Assembly (NCBI RefSeq): GCF_035917975.1
Contig: NZ_CP109130.1
Location: 3,348,001-3,412,000, forward strand
DNA: 64,000 bases
Direction: 5' to 3'
Source: Streptosporangium sp. NBC_01756
GTDB taxonomy: Bacteria > Actinomycetota > Actinomycetes > Streptosporangiales > Streptosporangiaceae
Shown: positions 35,062 through 44,467 of the stretch, one piece after another
How the letters are laid out: every line of letters begins with the position of its first letter
Numbering within the stretch: position 1 is the first letter of the stretch
Notes under the pieces: model-generated
What the model was told of the DNA's origin: nothing
Databases searched by the model: none
What the model saw: the letters and a program-made list of their open reading frames with translations, nothing else
Translations under genes and position numbers: made by a program

Positions 35062-35391
35062 GTGGCGATGAAGTCGTATCCGCCGGAGTTCAAGGCGGAT
35101 GCCGTCGCTTTGTACCTGTCCGATCCGGAACGGACGCTGGCCTCGGTGGCTGAGGACCTGGGGATCAGCCGGGAGACGCTGCGCAACTGGGTGCGTCAGG
35201 CGCAGGCGGATGGCAGCGCGGGGGCGAAGGAGCGGGGCCCGGCGAGGAAGCCGGCGCGTGGCGCGCTATCGTCCGACGACGTGCTGGAAAAGGAGAATAA
35301 GCAGCTCAAGGCCCGCATCCGGGAGCTGGAGACGGAGCGCGACATCCTGCGCCGGGCGGCCAAATATTTCGCGGGAGAGACCAACTGGTGA
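35062..35391 (+). CDS. IS3-family transposase OrfA
   Basis: A 109-aa protein: N-terminal HTH (YPPEFKADAVALYLSDP, then SVAEDLGISRETLRNWVRQ) and a C-terminal leucine-zipper-like helix (ENKQLKARIRELETERDILR). It binds the IS ends. GTG 35062 (or ATG 35068). The stop overlaps the orfB start (GTGA), and orfB is in the -1 frame, the usual set-up for making the OrfAB fusion by frameshifting. Confidence 0.9.
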   Translation: MAMKSYPPEFKADAVALYLSDPERTLASVAEDLGISRETLRNWVRQAQADGSAGAKERGPARKPARGALSSDDVLEKENKQLKARIRELETERDILRRAAKYFAGETNW

Positions 35392-36278
35392 GCCGCTTCC
35401 AGTTCGTCGCCGATCATCGAGGCGCCTTCGGCGTCAAGCGGCTGTGCCGGGTGCTGAAGGTGTCCCGCTCGGGGTTCTACCGGTGGTGCAAGGCGGCGCC
35501 GGCCCGGGCGGAGCGGGCTGCGGCCGATGCCGCACTCGCCGAGGAGATCAGGCACATCCATGGTGAGTTCGACGGCACCTACGGCAGTCCGCGCGTCACC
35601 GCCGAGCTGCGCGCCCGGGGACGCAGGGTCAACCATAAGCGGGTGGCGCGGGTGATGCGCCGTTGCGGCATCGTCGGACTGCACCTGCGCAAGAAGGTGC
35701 GCACCACGGTGCCCGAGCCGTCCCGGCAGAAGGTGCCCGACCTGATATGGCGGGACTTCACCGCGCCCTCCCCGAATCATCGCTACGTCGGCGACATCAC
35801 CTACCTGCCTGTCGGCGACGGCCGGTTCCTCTACTTGGCCACCGTGCTGGACCTGGGCTCACGCCGGCTGGCGGGCTGGTCGATCGCCGATCACATGCGC
35901 ACCGAGCTGGTGAGTGACGCGTTGCGGGCCGCCGCCGCGACGCGGGGCAGCTTGGACGGGGCGATCTTTCACACCGATCACGGGGCGCAATACACCTCGG
36001 CCGAGTTCGCCAAGGTCTGCGCCGAGCTCGGTGTGCGCCAGTCCATGGGAGCGGTTGGCACCAGCGCCGACAACGCCGCCGCGGAAGCGTTCAATGCCAC
36101 TCTCAAACGCGAGACGCTGCAAGGGACCAAGCGCTGGTCCTCGGCACGTGAGGCCCGCCTGGCGGTCTTCAAGTGGATCACCCGCTACAACACCCGCAGG
36201 AGACATTCCACCCTGGGCTACCTCAGCCCGATCGACTACGAACAGCAGACCATCGATAGAGTGCTGCTCACCGCATAA
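35388..36278 (+). CDS. IS3-family transposase OrfB (DDE integrase core)
   Basis: A 296-aa catalytic subunit with the rve fold: HTH_21 region (EIRHIHGEFDGTYGSPRVTAEL), first Asp in YVGDITYLPVGDGRFLY, second Asp in IFHTDHGAQYTS, and Glu in AAAEAFNATLKRETL, followed by YNTRRRHSTLGYLSP. Complete and without lesions, so the element may be active. Confidence 0.93.
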   Translation: MSRFQFVADHRGAFGVKRLCRVLKVSRSGFYRWCKAAPARAERAAADAALAEEIRHIHGEFDGTYGSPRVTAELRARGRRVNHKRVARVMRRCGIVGLHLRKKVRTTVPEPSRQKVPDLIWRDFTAPSPNHRYVGDITYLPVGDGRFLYLATVLDLGSRRLAGWSIADHMRTELVSDALRAAAATRGSLDGAIFHTDHGAQYTSAEFAKVCAELGVRQSMGAVGTSADNAAAEAFNATLKRETLQGTKRWSSAREARLAVFKWITRYNTRRRHSTLGYLSPIDYEQQTIDRVLLTA

Positions 36279-36771
36279 CGATCGGTGTCCACCCTCCGGG
36301 GCGAGCCCCCCTATTCCCGACTTCTTATATACAACCCACGCGTTGTGCGATATCGCCAAGGTGGCGGCTGAGCATGACCCGGCGGAGGCCGAACGCATCG
36401 CCCGATCCATCACCGATCCCGACAGCCAGGCCCGCGCGTTGCGCGAGATCGCCAAGGTCGTGGCCCGGCACGACCGTGACCATGCCCGAGACCTGCTGAC
36501 CGAAGCCGAACGCATCGCACGCACCCTCACCTGGCAGAAAGAGTTGCGCTGCATCGCCGAGGTGATGGCCGGGTTTAACCCGGCGGAGGCTGAACGCATC
36601 GCCCGATCCATCACCGATCCCGGCAGCCAGGCCCGCGCGTTGCGCGAGATCGCTAAGGCGATGGCTGGACATGACCCAGCCGAGGCTGAACGCATCGCCC
36701 GATCCATCACCGAACCCTTCAGCCAATCATTGGCGTTGTACGAGATCGCCAAGATGCCCGGACGCGATTGA

Positions 36772-37138
36772 ACGGCTCGCGGAGTGCGATTCCAAAGGCA
36801 TCGCACCGGAGCTGACGGGGTATTCGGTGGCCGTTCCGCTCGTGGTGATTGGCCACCGCCAAAGTCACTGTCAGATCTCCACGATAGAAGGGGAAGGCCA
36901 GCCATAACTTCCCCTCGCCTCGGTGATGCCGTCAACGTAACCAGCTCAACGCGGCGATGCCAGGCGAGTCGAGCTTTCGTACACACGAGTCCCTATGTTG
37001 TTCTTCGGCCTGAGCAACCTCCCCGGGTCAGGCCGAACAAGCTCGGGCGAGCGGCTTGGCCTTGCGGCCGGCCGCACGCCCGCACCACCCGACCAAAAGG
37101 TCTGACAAGTCCGTACTGGTGGCTTTACGCTCCTGCTC
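36772..37138. other. Gene-free stretch after the kinase
   Basis: About 370 bp; only short frames, none with protein-like composition. No repeats or hairpins of note. Confidence 0.5.
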
Positions 37139-37588
37139 ATGGCGGATCTCGGGCTTGTTGAGGTATGGCAGATGTGGTTGGACGGTCAATCCACGATGGG
37201 CAGTATGTTGTGGGGTTGGCCGATGCTCAACTGGGGTCGCACCGGGAAGATCGTCGCGTTTATCAGTGGGCTCATCGTTATCGCTGACCTGCTGAAACCT
37301 GGACACCTTAAAAAGGTCACCCGAGCCGTCCAAGTAGGAGTTGCTGGACTAGCCGGGCTGGCCGCCATGATCGCTTTTGGCTTCTTCGTCAACCAAATCG
37401 TCGAGCAGTACGGGCAGTGGGCCTGGATCCTTGCGAGCGTCGGCAGTCTTGGGGTCGCCATAGCAATGCGGGATCATGTGAAGCAAGTGATGGCCAAGCT
37501 CACACCTGAAGCACTTGTGCTGATCGGTCGATGGGGCAGCCTGGCGCTGTTCTTACTGGGCTTCCACTTCGATCTACTCGCCTCATAG
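37139..37588 (+). CDS. Hypothetical membrane protein
   Basis: A 149-aa protein with three to four hydrophobic segments (IVAFISGLIVIADLL, VGVAGLAGLAAMIAFGFFV, WAWILASVGSLGVAIAM, GSLALFLLGFHFDLLAS). Family not recognised. It lies directly after the repeat kinase and on the same strand, so it might be a membrane partner, though 367 bp separate them. The ATG at 37139 was taken as start; ribosome site weak. Confidence 0.6.
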   Translation: MADLGLVEVWQMWLDGQSTMGSMLWGWPMLNWGRTGKIVAFISGLIVIADLLKPGHLKKVTRAVQVGVAGLAGLAAMIAFGFFVNQIVEQYGQWAWILASVGSLGVAIAMRDHVKQVMAKLTPEALVLIGRWGSLALFLLGFHFDLLAS

Positions 37589-37775
37589 GAGAGCGAAGAC
37601 GGGGACTTGTGGGCGGGTGATCAGGACTGAGATGCGATGAGAGTTGACGACAACGTCGATCACCACAGGCACACGGCGGCCACCGTCCATCGCCCTCTGA
37701 CCTCGTATCAGCCAAGCCGAGCAGGGCGGTTGGTCCGCCTGAAAAACGGACGGTCATGTTGGCATTCCGCTTTCG

Positions 37776-38117
37776 ATGACCGGGCCAGGCATCTTGTCTC
37801 ATGAGCTGGGTCGGCGCCTCATTGCGTGCCTTCTGAAGGTCCTGGCGACACTCGTCGACGATGAACTGGGCGAGCCAGCCATCGGCCTGCGCAAACGAGT
37901 CAGCTCGATGTCGGGCCACGATCCTGAACGCATAACCGCCGCCATGCTGGACGCCCTCGGCCGCCGACTCGACATGCCCCATCTGGCGATGTTGGCAACG
38001 ATCAGACCAACTGACGACGCCCCCGAGCCTTTTCACCCGGAGGCGCCGCCAGACTCTCAGCCTCCGAAGAACAGCGGGTTAGGTAGGAACACGAACAACA
38101 TAAATCACCTCCCGTAA
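37776..38117 (+). CDS. Small hypothetical protein, related to 39803-40159
   Basis: A 113-aa frame from ATG 37776. The central part LLKVLATLVDDELGEPA followed by SGHDPERITAAMLDAL aligns with LLDELAGILGDEPLAELA and PGYDTKRMLTAILAS of the minus-strand gene at 39803. That similarity supports both as real. The C-terminus is Pro/Asn-rich and may be non-native. No function can be assigned. Confidence 0.45.
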   Translation: MTGPGILSHELGRRLIACLLKVLATLVDDELGEPAIGLRKRVSSMSGHDPERITAAMLDALGRRLDMPHLAMLATIRPTDDAPEPFHPEAPPDSQPPKNSGLGRNTNNINHLP

Positions 38118-38178
38118 ACGATTGAATGCATATAGTAACCGTTGAGGCCTCTTGGCGATCAAAGGAGGAGCAACTTCC

Positions 38179-38379
38179 ATGCAGAGAACCCACCAGCGCG
38201 TGATCGACGACGTCTACGCCCGACTCCGCCACCAGCTCACCGAGCTGGAGCAACACATCGAACGACAGCGCAACCATTCAGGGCCAGCCACCATCGAGGC
38301 GTACTCAGGCATGCGCCGGTCATGTCAGGCGATCCGTGACGCTGCCACCGATCTCGACGTAATGATTAGAAATTTCTGA
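38179..38379 (+). CDS. Small helical hypothetical protein
   Basis: A 66-aa protein with an ideal ribosome site (AAAGGAGGAG, 8 bp before ATG 38179). Sequence is strongly helical (VIDDVYARLRHQLTELEQHI, then RRSCQAIRDAATDLDVMIRN). No family recognised; the strong translation signal and composition argue it is expressed. Confidence 0.6.
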   Translation: MQRTHQRVIDDVYARLRHQLTELEQHIERQRNHSGPATIEAYSGMRRSCQAIRDAATDLDVMIRNF

Positions 38380-38600
38380 TCCGAGCTACACCAGCGCTGA
38401 CCTTCGAAATTGGTCAGCCTAACGGCACTTCGTGTCGTACGGTCGGTAACTTTTCGTGACACATCGCGCATCCGGAATGCATGCACTGATCGAGTTGCGC
38501 CGTGATCTCCCGTATACCAGCAGCAACAGGTGAGAGATAGACCCCGGAGACGGGCGGTAAGACCCGACTTCAGCCCCACGTTCCGCAGTGGTTCAAGTAG

Positions 38601-38635
38601 ACGTACCACCCCGCCGCCAGGCGGCGGTGGTACGT
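38601..38635. terminator. Strong inverted repeat
   Basis: ACGTACCACC-CC-GCCGCC pairs with GGCGGCGGTGGTACGT with a two-base bulge and a short loop. It lies just past the end of the decayed minus-strand transposase and may be its terminator. Confidence 0.6.
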
Positions 38636-38648
38636 CATTAAGGTGAGC

Positions 38649-39490
38649 TCAGCAAGTTTCCGGTAGACGGTTGTGCTCAAAATGAGTGAGGACAAGCGCC
38701 GAACGGGCGATACCGCCGATTCTGCTGGGGCTGAGAGCGACTCGCTGGAGAGTCCGCCAGCGGCCCTTGAGCAGGGCGAATCCGCGTTCACTGAGGCAGC
38801 GCAAGGCTCGGAGGAGCCAGTTGTAGATGCGGTTATCGGGGCTGAGGATCTGGTTGTCGGCGGGTTGTTTGGTCGGCATGCGGATGCCGATTCCGGCGCC
38901 GTCGTAGCCTCTGTCGGCAAGGGTGGGCAGGCCGCGTGCGGCAGCGGCGGACAGCGCGCCCAGGATGTGGCGCGGGCAGCGGTCAGATCGTGGACGGAGC
39001 CGAGTTCGACCTCGGCAATCTACAAGGGCAGCCCGTCTGGTGCTGAGAGTGCTTGGAGGTTGCTGGCGTGCTGGTGGGCCTTGCCCGCGTACCAGGCATC
39101 GATGGGTTCACCTTTGACACTGAGGGTCTGCTCGGCGCATCGGTCAATCGGGATGAGGGTGCCGTCAAAGATCACATACGCCGGTCCTGCGGCCTGGATG
39201 CGGTCGAGAGCCTGATGGAGATCCGGCGCCCGAGCTGCCAGGGCCTCGATGCCTTCGTCGATATAGCGGTGGCGCGGGAGACGCGGTGATCGCGGCCGAG
39301 CCTGCAGATGTCGTTCTCGCCGCGGAACCAGCGCAGCACCATGACTGCCTGCCGGAACGGGGTCAAGGCCCGGCTGCCGGTGGGCGTGCCGCGCCGCCGG
39401 CACTCTGCCCGCAGCAACTCGGCAATGTACTGAACCAGTGCGCGGGAGACGTCGAGCGTGGCACGATGAGCAATCACGTGGAACTTTCCG
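38649..39490 (-). pseudogene. IS5-family transposase relic
   Basis: Three minus-strand segments in different frames together spell a DDE_Tnp_4 transposase. They are the N-terminus (AHRATLDVSRALVQYIAELL, PFRQAVMVLRWFRGENDI), the core (YVIFDGTLIPIDRCAEQ, WYAGKAHQHASNLQ) and the C-terminus (MPTKQPADNQ, RALRCLSERGFALLKGRW). Frameshifts near 39250 and 38990 inactivate it. No intact ends were found. Confidence 0.75.
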
Positions 39491-39802
39491 GCCGGTTGAG
39501 CGTCTTGTGGCGAGAGCTCTTTTGCCGGGGGCTCTACGTCTATTTCCGGCCTTCGACGACTTCTCCCGAAAGTCCCGGAACACCACCATGAGCGTCCAAA
39601 AAATACCAATCGCCCTGAGCTATTTCGCTGATATCACCTCATTGAGTCGCTATCTGAAGGAGCTCATCGATCTTGACCATCCGCTCCCCTAACCATCGCC
39701 GATAGCGAGGTATTCAAACCCGTTTTCCTTCGGGATTGATCGAACCATGATGACGGCGTCCCTGGAGCCTAGGGTCGGGGGAACCATTGCAAAGATGCTG
39801 TG

Positions 39803-40159
39803 TCACACGTCAGGAGGCGTCGGGGGCGTATCAAGATTGAGTCCTTGCTCCCTGCTCGCCAGAATGGCAGTAAGCATTCTCTTCGTGTCGTATCCGGGCA
39901 TCGGACCGAGCTGGCTGCGAAGCTGCTCGGCAAGTTCGTGGGCGAGCTCGGCAAGCGGCTCATCGCCCAGAATCCCGGCCAGTTCATCCAACAGACGCGC
40001 CATTGCATCACCCTCGTGCCAGTTCAATAGCGGCTGCTGTAACAACGGCAGGTATCGAGCCGAGTCGACCTGAGCGGCTAGGGCATTGGCCAGATCCATG
40101 CGTAAGGCCCGTGCCGAAGGGCTCTCTACCCTCAGCCAGTTTGGCGTGCGGTCACTCAC
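39803..40159 (-). CDS. Small hypothetical protein, related to 37776-38117
   Basis: A 118-aa, mostly helical protein (SARALRMDLANALAAQVDSA, LLDELAGILGDEPLAELA, GYDTKRMLTAILAS). GTG start at 40159 with AGGAGAG upstream. The similarity to the plus-strand gene at 37776 suggests an inverted pair of paralogues flanking a dead transposase. Function unknown. Confidence 0.55.
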   Translation of the reverse strand: MSDRTPNWLRVESPSARALRMDLANALAAQVDSARYLPLLQQPLLNWHEGDAMARLLDELAGILGDEPLAELAHELAEQLRSQLGPMPGYDTKRMLTAILASREQGLNLDTPPTPPDV

Positions 40160-40284
40160 AATAATCTCTCCTGTCCATGAGGTGGGCGAGGCGCCATCAC
40201 TGCGTCCTACTGGTTGTAGTTCATTAGATTACGCAGGGTTATATCGTCTTCGTGCCATGTTCTATAAATCTGCCGATACTCAAA

Positions 40285-40999
40285 CGCCTGCTGGCCCATT
40301 GCCCAAGGACTGGATGTTCTTGGCGGCGGGTGCCGCACTACCTATCGCCCTGGCAGACCGGCTACCGCTACTAGCACGTCTGGCGGATCGAGGGCCGCTG
40401 GGAACAGATCCTGACCGTGCTATAGGAAGGGGAACGCGCCCGACAAGGCCGGCCCCCGTAGCTAGGTACGGGCATTCTGGACAGTCAGGGCGTCAAGAGC
40501 ACCGAGAAGGGGAGCTTCATGGCTACGACGGCGCCAAGAAGGTGAACGACCGTAAACGCCGCTTGCTCGTCGACACACCCGGAATCGTGTGCAAGGTCTA
40601 CGTGAACGCTGCCAACGTCGGTGGCCGGGATGGGGCCGCCGCGCTGCTGACCGGTCCCGACGGCTCCTTCTCGCTCCTGGCCTACGGCTGAGTGGACCAG
40701 GGCTACCGCGGACCGTTTCTACAATGGGCCAAGCAGACAGCCGAGATCACCTTGTAGATCGTCGCTCGGCGCAATGGCGGCCTAGCAACATACCTGGGTA
40801 CCAGCGGGAGCGCCACCTCGAATCGTTCGAGTTTTGCTGTCGTCCCACGCCGCTGTGTATCAAAGAGAATATATGCGTGACTGGGCCGCTACCGCCGCCT
40901 GGCCAAGAACTACGAATATTTGTCGGTCACCTCTGAAAATACCGTCTACCTGGCCATGTCGCTCACTCTGCTCTACCGGCTCAATCGAGCGCCAACCTG
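40285..40999 (+). pseudogene. IS5-family (IS4/5-type) transposase relic
   Basis: Fragments in changing frames match a transposase: RWEQILTVL, then GHSGQSGRQEHR-region corresponding to the first Asp box, GYDGAKKVNDRKRRLLVDTPG, VDQGYRGPFLQWAKQ, and a final RLAKNYEYLSVTSENTVYLA. Stops and frameshifts occur at about 40425, 40500 and 40690. Ends are not recognisable. Confidence 0.75.
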
Positions 41000-41190
41000 A
41001 TAATTTTCAGACACCATCTACAGCAACGCCGTCGGACGTGACCACACGCCGTTGACCCGCACCCACCGCCCGACCAGTACATGAGTTCGCCAGCCTAGAG
41101 CAAGCGCCGTTTACCCGTAATGAATTCATTACCTAGATTACTTGGCGGAATAAGAAACCTCTCCACAACCACGGAAGTAACAGATTCAGC

Positions 41191-41223
41191 AAAAAGTCCC
41201 CACGCGAGGCGGGGACTCTTTGC
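41191..41223. terminator. Hairpin terminator with flanking A/T runs
   Basis: AAAAAGTCCCC (41191-41201) pairs with GGGGACTCTTT (41211-41221) around a 9-base loop. It is placed just after the DUF3037-like gene on the minus strand, where it would read with a T-run. Confidence 0.8.
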
Positions 41224-41249
41224 CGTAGTAGGCAGACGCACTTTTTGCC

Positions 41250-42080
41250 TCAGCGCTTCATCGAAAGACGTTGGCGTAGGTTATTTGCAGCTTCGGGAAC
41301 ATCCCCAACATCTAGAACGTCAGAGTATGCCTCCAGCAGTTTGAGTTGAGGCTCTAAGAACTCTCGAGCCTCTTCTGGTGCAGAATTAGGAACATGATAC
41401 AAAGCGACAAAACGATCAACGTCATGCTGATCGAGCACGTGATCTATCCGATACAAGATCTCGTTGACCGTCTCAACGTTACTCTGCCGCCTATCCATCG
41501 ACAGAGGCACTCTCTCCATGATCGTCATAGCCCCATTGGCGTACAGGTAATCGAACTGAATTGTTGTCTGGGCGTGGCTGCGCGGTCCTGAAACATCCAC
41601 GGGGAAGGTCGGCTTATTCTTTACCTTGTCTTCAATGTGGGCAGCCTTAAAGACCTGTTTCACCAAGCTCTTTAAGTCCCTGGGTAAAGGTTGCTTTGGT
41701 GTTGGAGTACTTTCACCGACGAGGCTTTGGAACAGCTCTTCAAGCACCGCATAAGGATCATCAAAATCGCATTCGTATGTACCGCCTTCTTCAACGTAAA
41801 AGTTGTCGAAAGTTTGACGCCTGCTTAGAGAATCCATTACTTTCTGCCATGATCCATTTGCAGCATGATGCATGAAGTAGTGAACCCACGCCTCGTAGGC
41901 CCGCGTTTCGGGCACCAACTGAGAGGCCAACCTGCCGTTCAACGTGCCAGAGGCGGCGTCCTGGCCGAAGAACCGTGCACACCCCCTACCTTGGTCGAGA
42001 AGGACGACTCCGACGTTACGGGGCTCACGTCGGTAGAGGTCTGGCATGTACTTGACGACGAACCATGGAGCCGACATCAT
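41250..42080 (-). CDS. DUF3037-like partner of a HipA-like kinase
   Basis: A 276-aa soluble protein. The N-terminus (WFVVKYMPDLYRREPRNVGVVLLDQG) matches the opening of DUF3037-type proteins (a strand, then xNVGVxL). The rest is mixed alpha/beta with a helical end. HipA-like kinase plus DUF3037 gene pairs recur in bacteria, and the ATGA overlap with the upstream kinase at 42077-42080 shows the same pairing here. The pair may be toxin-antitoxin-like; the activity of DUF3037 is not known. A terminator follows. Confidence 0.7.
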   Translation of the reverse strand: MMSAPWFVVKYMPDLYRREPRNVGVVLLDQGRGCARFFGQDAASGTLNGRLASQLVPETRAYEAWVHYFMHHAANGSWQKVMDSLSRRQTFDNFYVEEGGTYECDFDDPYAVLEELFQSLVGESTPTPKQPLPRDLKSLVKQVFKAAHIEDKVKNKPTFPVDVSGPRSHAQTTIQFDYLYANGAMTIMERVPLSMDRRQSNVETVNEILYRIDHVLDQHDVDRFVALYHVPNSAPEEAREFLEPQLKLLEAYSDVLDVGDVPEAANNLRQRLSMKR

Positions 42081-42883
42081 CTCTCACCTGCCTCGCTCTC
42101 TCCGTCGATCAGTGGCCACATACTGACGTTCCTGAACAGTGCCCTGCTGCTTCCAAGGTATTCCAGCAATCGGTCTTTGCGGAATGCTAGAAAGCTGATG
42201 ACTTCGTCACGCTCTGCAGCGTTGATCAAGCCGAACCCGAAGACCTTAGCGGCGGACTCCCTGATCAGGGACTGGGGGACCGCCGCCATGCGGGCCGCCC
42301 ACTCATGAGCGTGCTCCAAGGTATGAATGTCCCTGATGAGGCAGTGACCATCGACACACGACTGGGCCTTGGCGTTGCGTAGCTCTTCCACCGCCTTGCC
42401 CCGGTTGTACCCGAGAAGCGCAGTATCGTGATCAAAGATTGATCCGCCTACACCTGACATGTATGCCAGATTCTCATCGTGCCGATCAATGCCGTTGCGG
42501 ATCCACATGTCGAACAGGATCACACCCATACAGAAGTTCGGGTCCTGCTGCACCAGTTCAGATGGAATCACAGGTGGCAGGCTGACGCCATCTGGCTTGA
42601 ACATCAGGCATACGTAGCCGATTCGTCCATCAGCAAGCCTTACGATCTCACCTGGTGGAACAGGGAGCCCAGCAGCGTAGGCAAGGCGTGCAGCGATGTA
42701 CTCGTTAGCCACAGCGTACGGTCGATCGTCGGCGTTCAGCTTGATAGCTGTTTCAATACGGGCTAGCAGTCCTTCGCCGGTAGCACCGGGAAGTGACCCT
42801 TTGATGGACTCGATGACAAAGTAGCCAGGGATCGTGCGCCTGGGCATCGGCACGTAACGCACCTCCTGGTTGGCAAGCACCAT
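42077..42883 (-). CDS. HipA-like kinase
   Basis: A 268-aa kinase with the HipA/PI3-4-kinase-like pattern. A lysine lies near residue 49 (ETAIKLNADD), the catalytic loop is IDRHDEN at 132-138, and the metal-binding segment is SIFDHDTALLG (DHD at 151-153). HipA kinases phosphorylate translation factors or tRNA synthetases; the target here is unknown. Start at ATG 42883 gives a normal family length; an in-frame ATG at 42940 adds 19 residues without a better ribosome site. Co-translated with the DUF3037-like gene downstream. Confidence 0.75.
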   Translation of the reverse strand: MVLANQEVRYVPMPRRTIPGYFVIESIKGSLPGATGEGLLARIETAIKLNADDRPYAVANEYIAARLAYAAGLPVPPGEIVRLADGRIGYVCLMFKPDGVSLPPVIPSELVQQDPNFCMGVILFDMWIRNGIDRHDENLAYMSGVGGSIFDHDTALLGYNRGKAVEELRNAKAQSCVDGHCLIRDIHTLEHAHEWAARMAAVPQSLIRESAAKVFGFGLINAAERDEVISFLAFRKDRLLEYLGSSRALFRNVSMWPLIDGESEAGER

Positions 42884-43069
42884 GACTTTAAGTACAGCGA
42901 AGATCGCCAGGCTGACGTTACACCTTTGTAGAGCAGTCATGCGCGTATGCCGTCTAGGTAGTTGTTTCTGCCGTTCTACTAGGGATTCCTAGAACTTCCG
43001 GACAGTCAGGAACTTAACCCGATAGAGAGTCTGGAAGAGGTAGGAACGTGACGAGACGTCGCAGGCAGT

Positions 43070-43160
43070 GCACCGGAGTTCAACGAGGAAGCCGTCCGCA
43101 TGGTGCTAGACAGCCCGCGGACCGCAGCATCAGCGGCACGGAAGCTCGGGATGAACCCAA
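43070..43160 (+). pseudogene. IS3 OrfA fragment
   Basis: Encodes PEFNEEAVRMVLDSPRTAAS and ARKLGMN, the start of an IS3-type OrfA HTH, cut off by the next element at about 43163. Confidence 0.6.
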
Positions 43161-43228
43161 CTGGAGTTGACCCGGTTTGGTGGACATCTGATTTCTGAGG
43201 AACCTGGTTCCTGAATGAAGGAGTTCAC

Positions 43229-44248
43229 TGTGCCGAACAACTATCGCCGGAGTTTCGCCGGTAGATGGTGGAGCTGGTGCGCGCGGGACGGTCGCCGGAG
43301 GGACTCGCTAAGGAATTCCAGCCCTCAACGCAGTCGATCCGTGTCTGGATGCGCCAGACCGACCTCGATGACGGCCGCCGCGCCGACGGCTTGACCAGCG
43401 CCGAGAAGGACGAACTGGCCAGGCTGCGTCGCGAGAACAAGACTCTTCCCGAGGAGAAGGAGATCTTGCGCAAGGCCGCGGCCTTCTTCGCCTGGGAGAC
43501 GGATCTGTCGAGACGAAGTACCGGCTGATCCATGCGGAGAAAGGCCACCACGACGTCTCCCTGCTAGCCCGGGCGCTCGGTGTGTCGCGCCAGGGCTACT
43601 ACGCCTGGGCCAACGCGGGCCCGCGCATCGAGCTCGGGAGGATGCGCGGCTCACCGAGAAGATCCGCACGCATCATGCGACCTCCGATGAGATCTACGGG
43701 GCACCGCGGATCCACGCTGACCTACGTGAGATCGACGGTATCGGGGTCGAATGTAAGCGAGTAGCCCGACTGATGCGCGCGGCTGGGTTGGCCGGGGTGA
43801 GTCGCCACAAGGGCTGCCGTACCACGATCACCGACCGGCGAGGAGTCGCCGCGAGTGACCTGGTGCACCGGAAGTTCACCGTGGCCGGGCCGAACCGGAT
43901 CCGGAACGCCGACATCACGTACATGCCGATCTGGCAGAGCTTCCTCTACCTGGCGGTGGTGCTCGATGTGTTCCCTCGGCGGATCGTCGGCTGGGCGATG
44001 ACTGAGCACATGCGCACCGAACTGGTCGCCGATGCGCTGGCGATGGCGATTCACCAGCGCCGTCCCGCCGTCGAGATGATCCATCACAGCGATAAGGGCG
44101 GCCAATACACCTCGATCGCACTCGGCCGGCGCTGCGAGCAGGCCGGCGTGCGCCCCTCGACCGGCCGGACCGGCACCTGCTTCGACAACGCCATCACCGA
44201 GAGCTTCTTCACCTGGGCTTCCCCTCGTAACGTAGAGACATCGCCTTA
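43229..44248 (+). pseudogene. IS3-family transposase pair, frameshifted and truncated
   Basis: OrfA (43229-43528) has a one-base deletion at about 43255 separating PNNYRRSF from MVELVRAGRSPEGLAK. OrfB (from about 43515) reads HAEKGHHDVSLLARALGVS, shifts near 43635, then continues EIYGAPRIHADL, RNADITYMPIWQSFLYLAV and HHSDKGGQYTS, and stops after FDNAITESFFTWASPRN. The last catalytic Glu is present but the C-terminus is replaced by the next IS relic at about 44220. Confidence 0.8.
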
Positions 44249-44263
44249 AGGGGGGGAACGGCG

Positions 44264-44467
44264 ATGACAGAGACACGACGGAAGTTCGATCAGGACTTCA
44301 AGGACGGTGCGGCCCGGATCGTCGAGGAGACGGCAAGCCGATCGTGCGGGTGGCCCGGGAGGGCGGCGCAGCACGGCGTTCTCAGGACGAAGAACCAACG
44401 GCTCAACGTCCTTGGACAGGTCGCGGCGTACCAGCACTGCCGCTACCCACGAGCAAGGACCTCATGA
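44264..44467 (+). pseudogene. Second IS3 OrfA fragment
   Basis: Starts TETRRKFDQDFKDGAARIVEE, an IS3 OrfA opening, but shifts frame after about 25 residues. It forms the right edge of a pile-up of three IS3 relics. Confidence 0.65.

Larger units (their letters stand above)
34993..36310 (+). mobile_element. IS3-family element, apparently complete
   Basis: 1318 bp long, with imperfect terminal inverted repeats GGGCCCTGCCCCCGAGGTGT at the left and the complement of the right end at 36284-36310. The target duplication is CTA (34990-34992 and 36311-36313). It contains two overlapping genes, orfA and orfB. The surrounding reading frame is restored exactly upon in silico removal, so insertion was simple and probably recent. 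Confidence 0.9.
33279..36771 (+). pseudogene. Ser/Thr protein kinase with helical repeats, split by IS3 element
   Basis: The kinase domain (residues 1-265) is complete: GRGGMGEVW, VAVKLL, HRDIKPANLML, DFGIAR and the PPEQLDG activation-segment end. From about residue 290 come about nine helical repeats built on EAERIARSITDP and RDRARDLLAEAE, 30-45 aa each. An IS3 element occupies 34993-36310 with CTA duplicated on both sides. Removing it plus one CTA gives the in-frame join HSIPDFLYTTHALCDIAKVA and a 723-aa protein. GTG at 33279 follows GGAGGTGGGAT. Repeats likely form a sensor or scaffold. As it stands the protein is truncated after about 570 residues. Confidence 0.85.

Noticed and set aside
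37500-38036. Minus-strand 178-codon frame
   Set aside because: No motif or ribosome site; overlaps two plus-strand candidates with better support.
39588-39692. A 34-codon frame (SVQKIPIALSYFADI...)
   Set aside because: No ribosome site, very short, next to a transposase relic; could be real but is not supportable.
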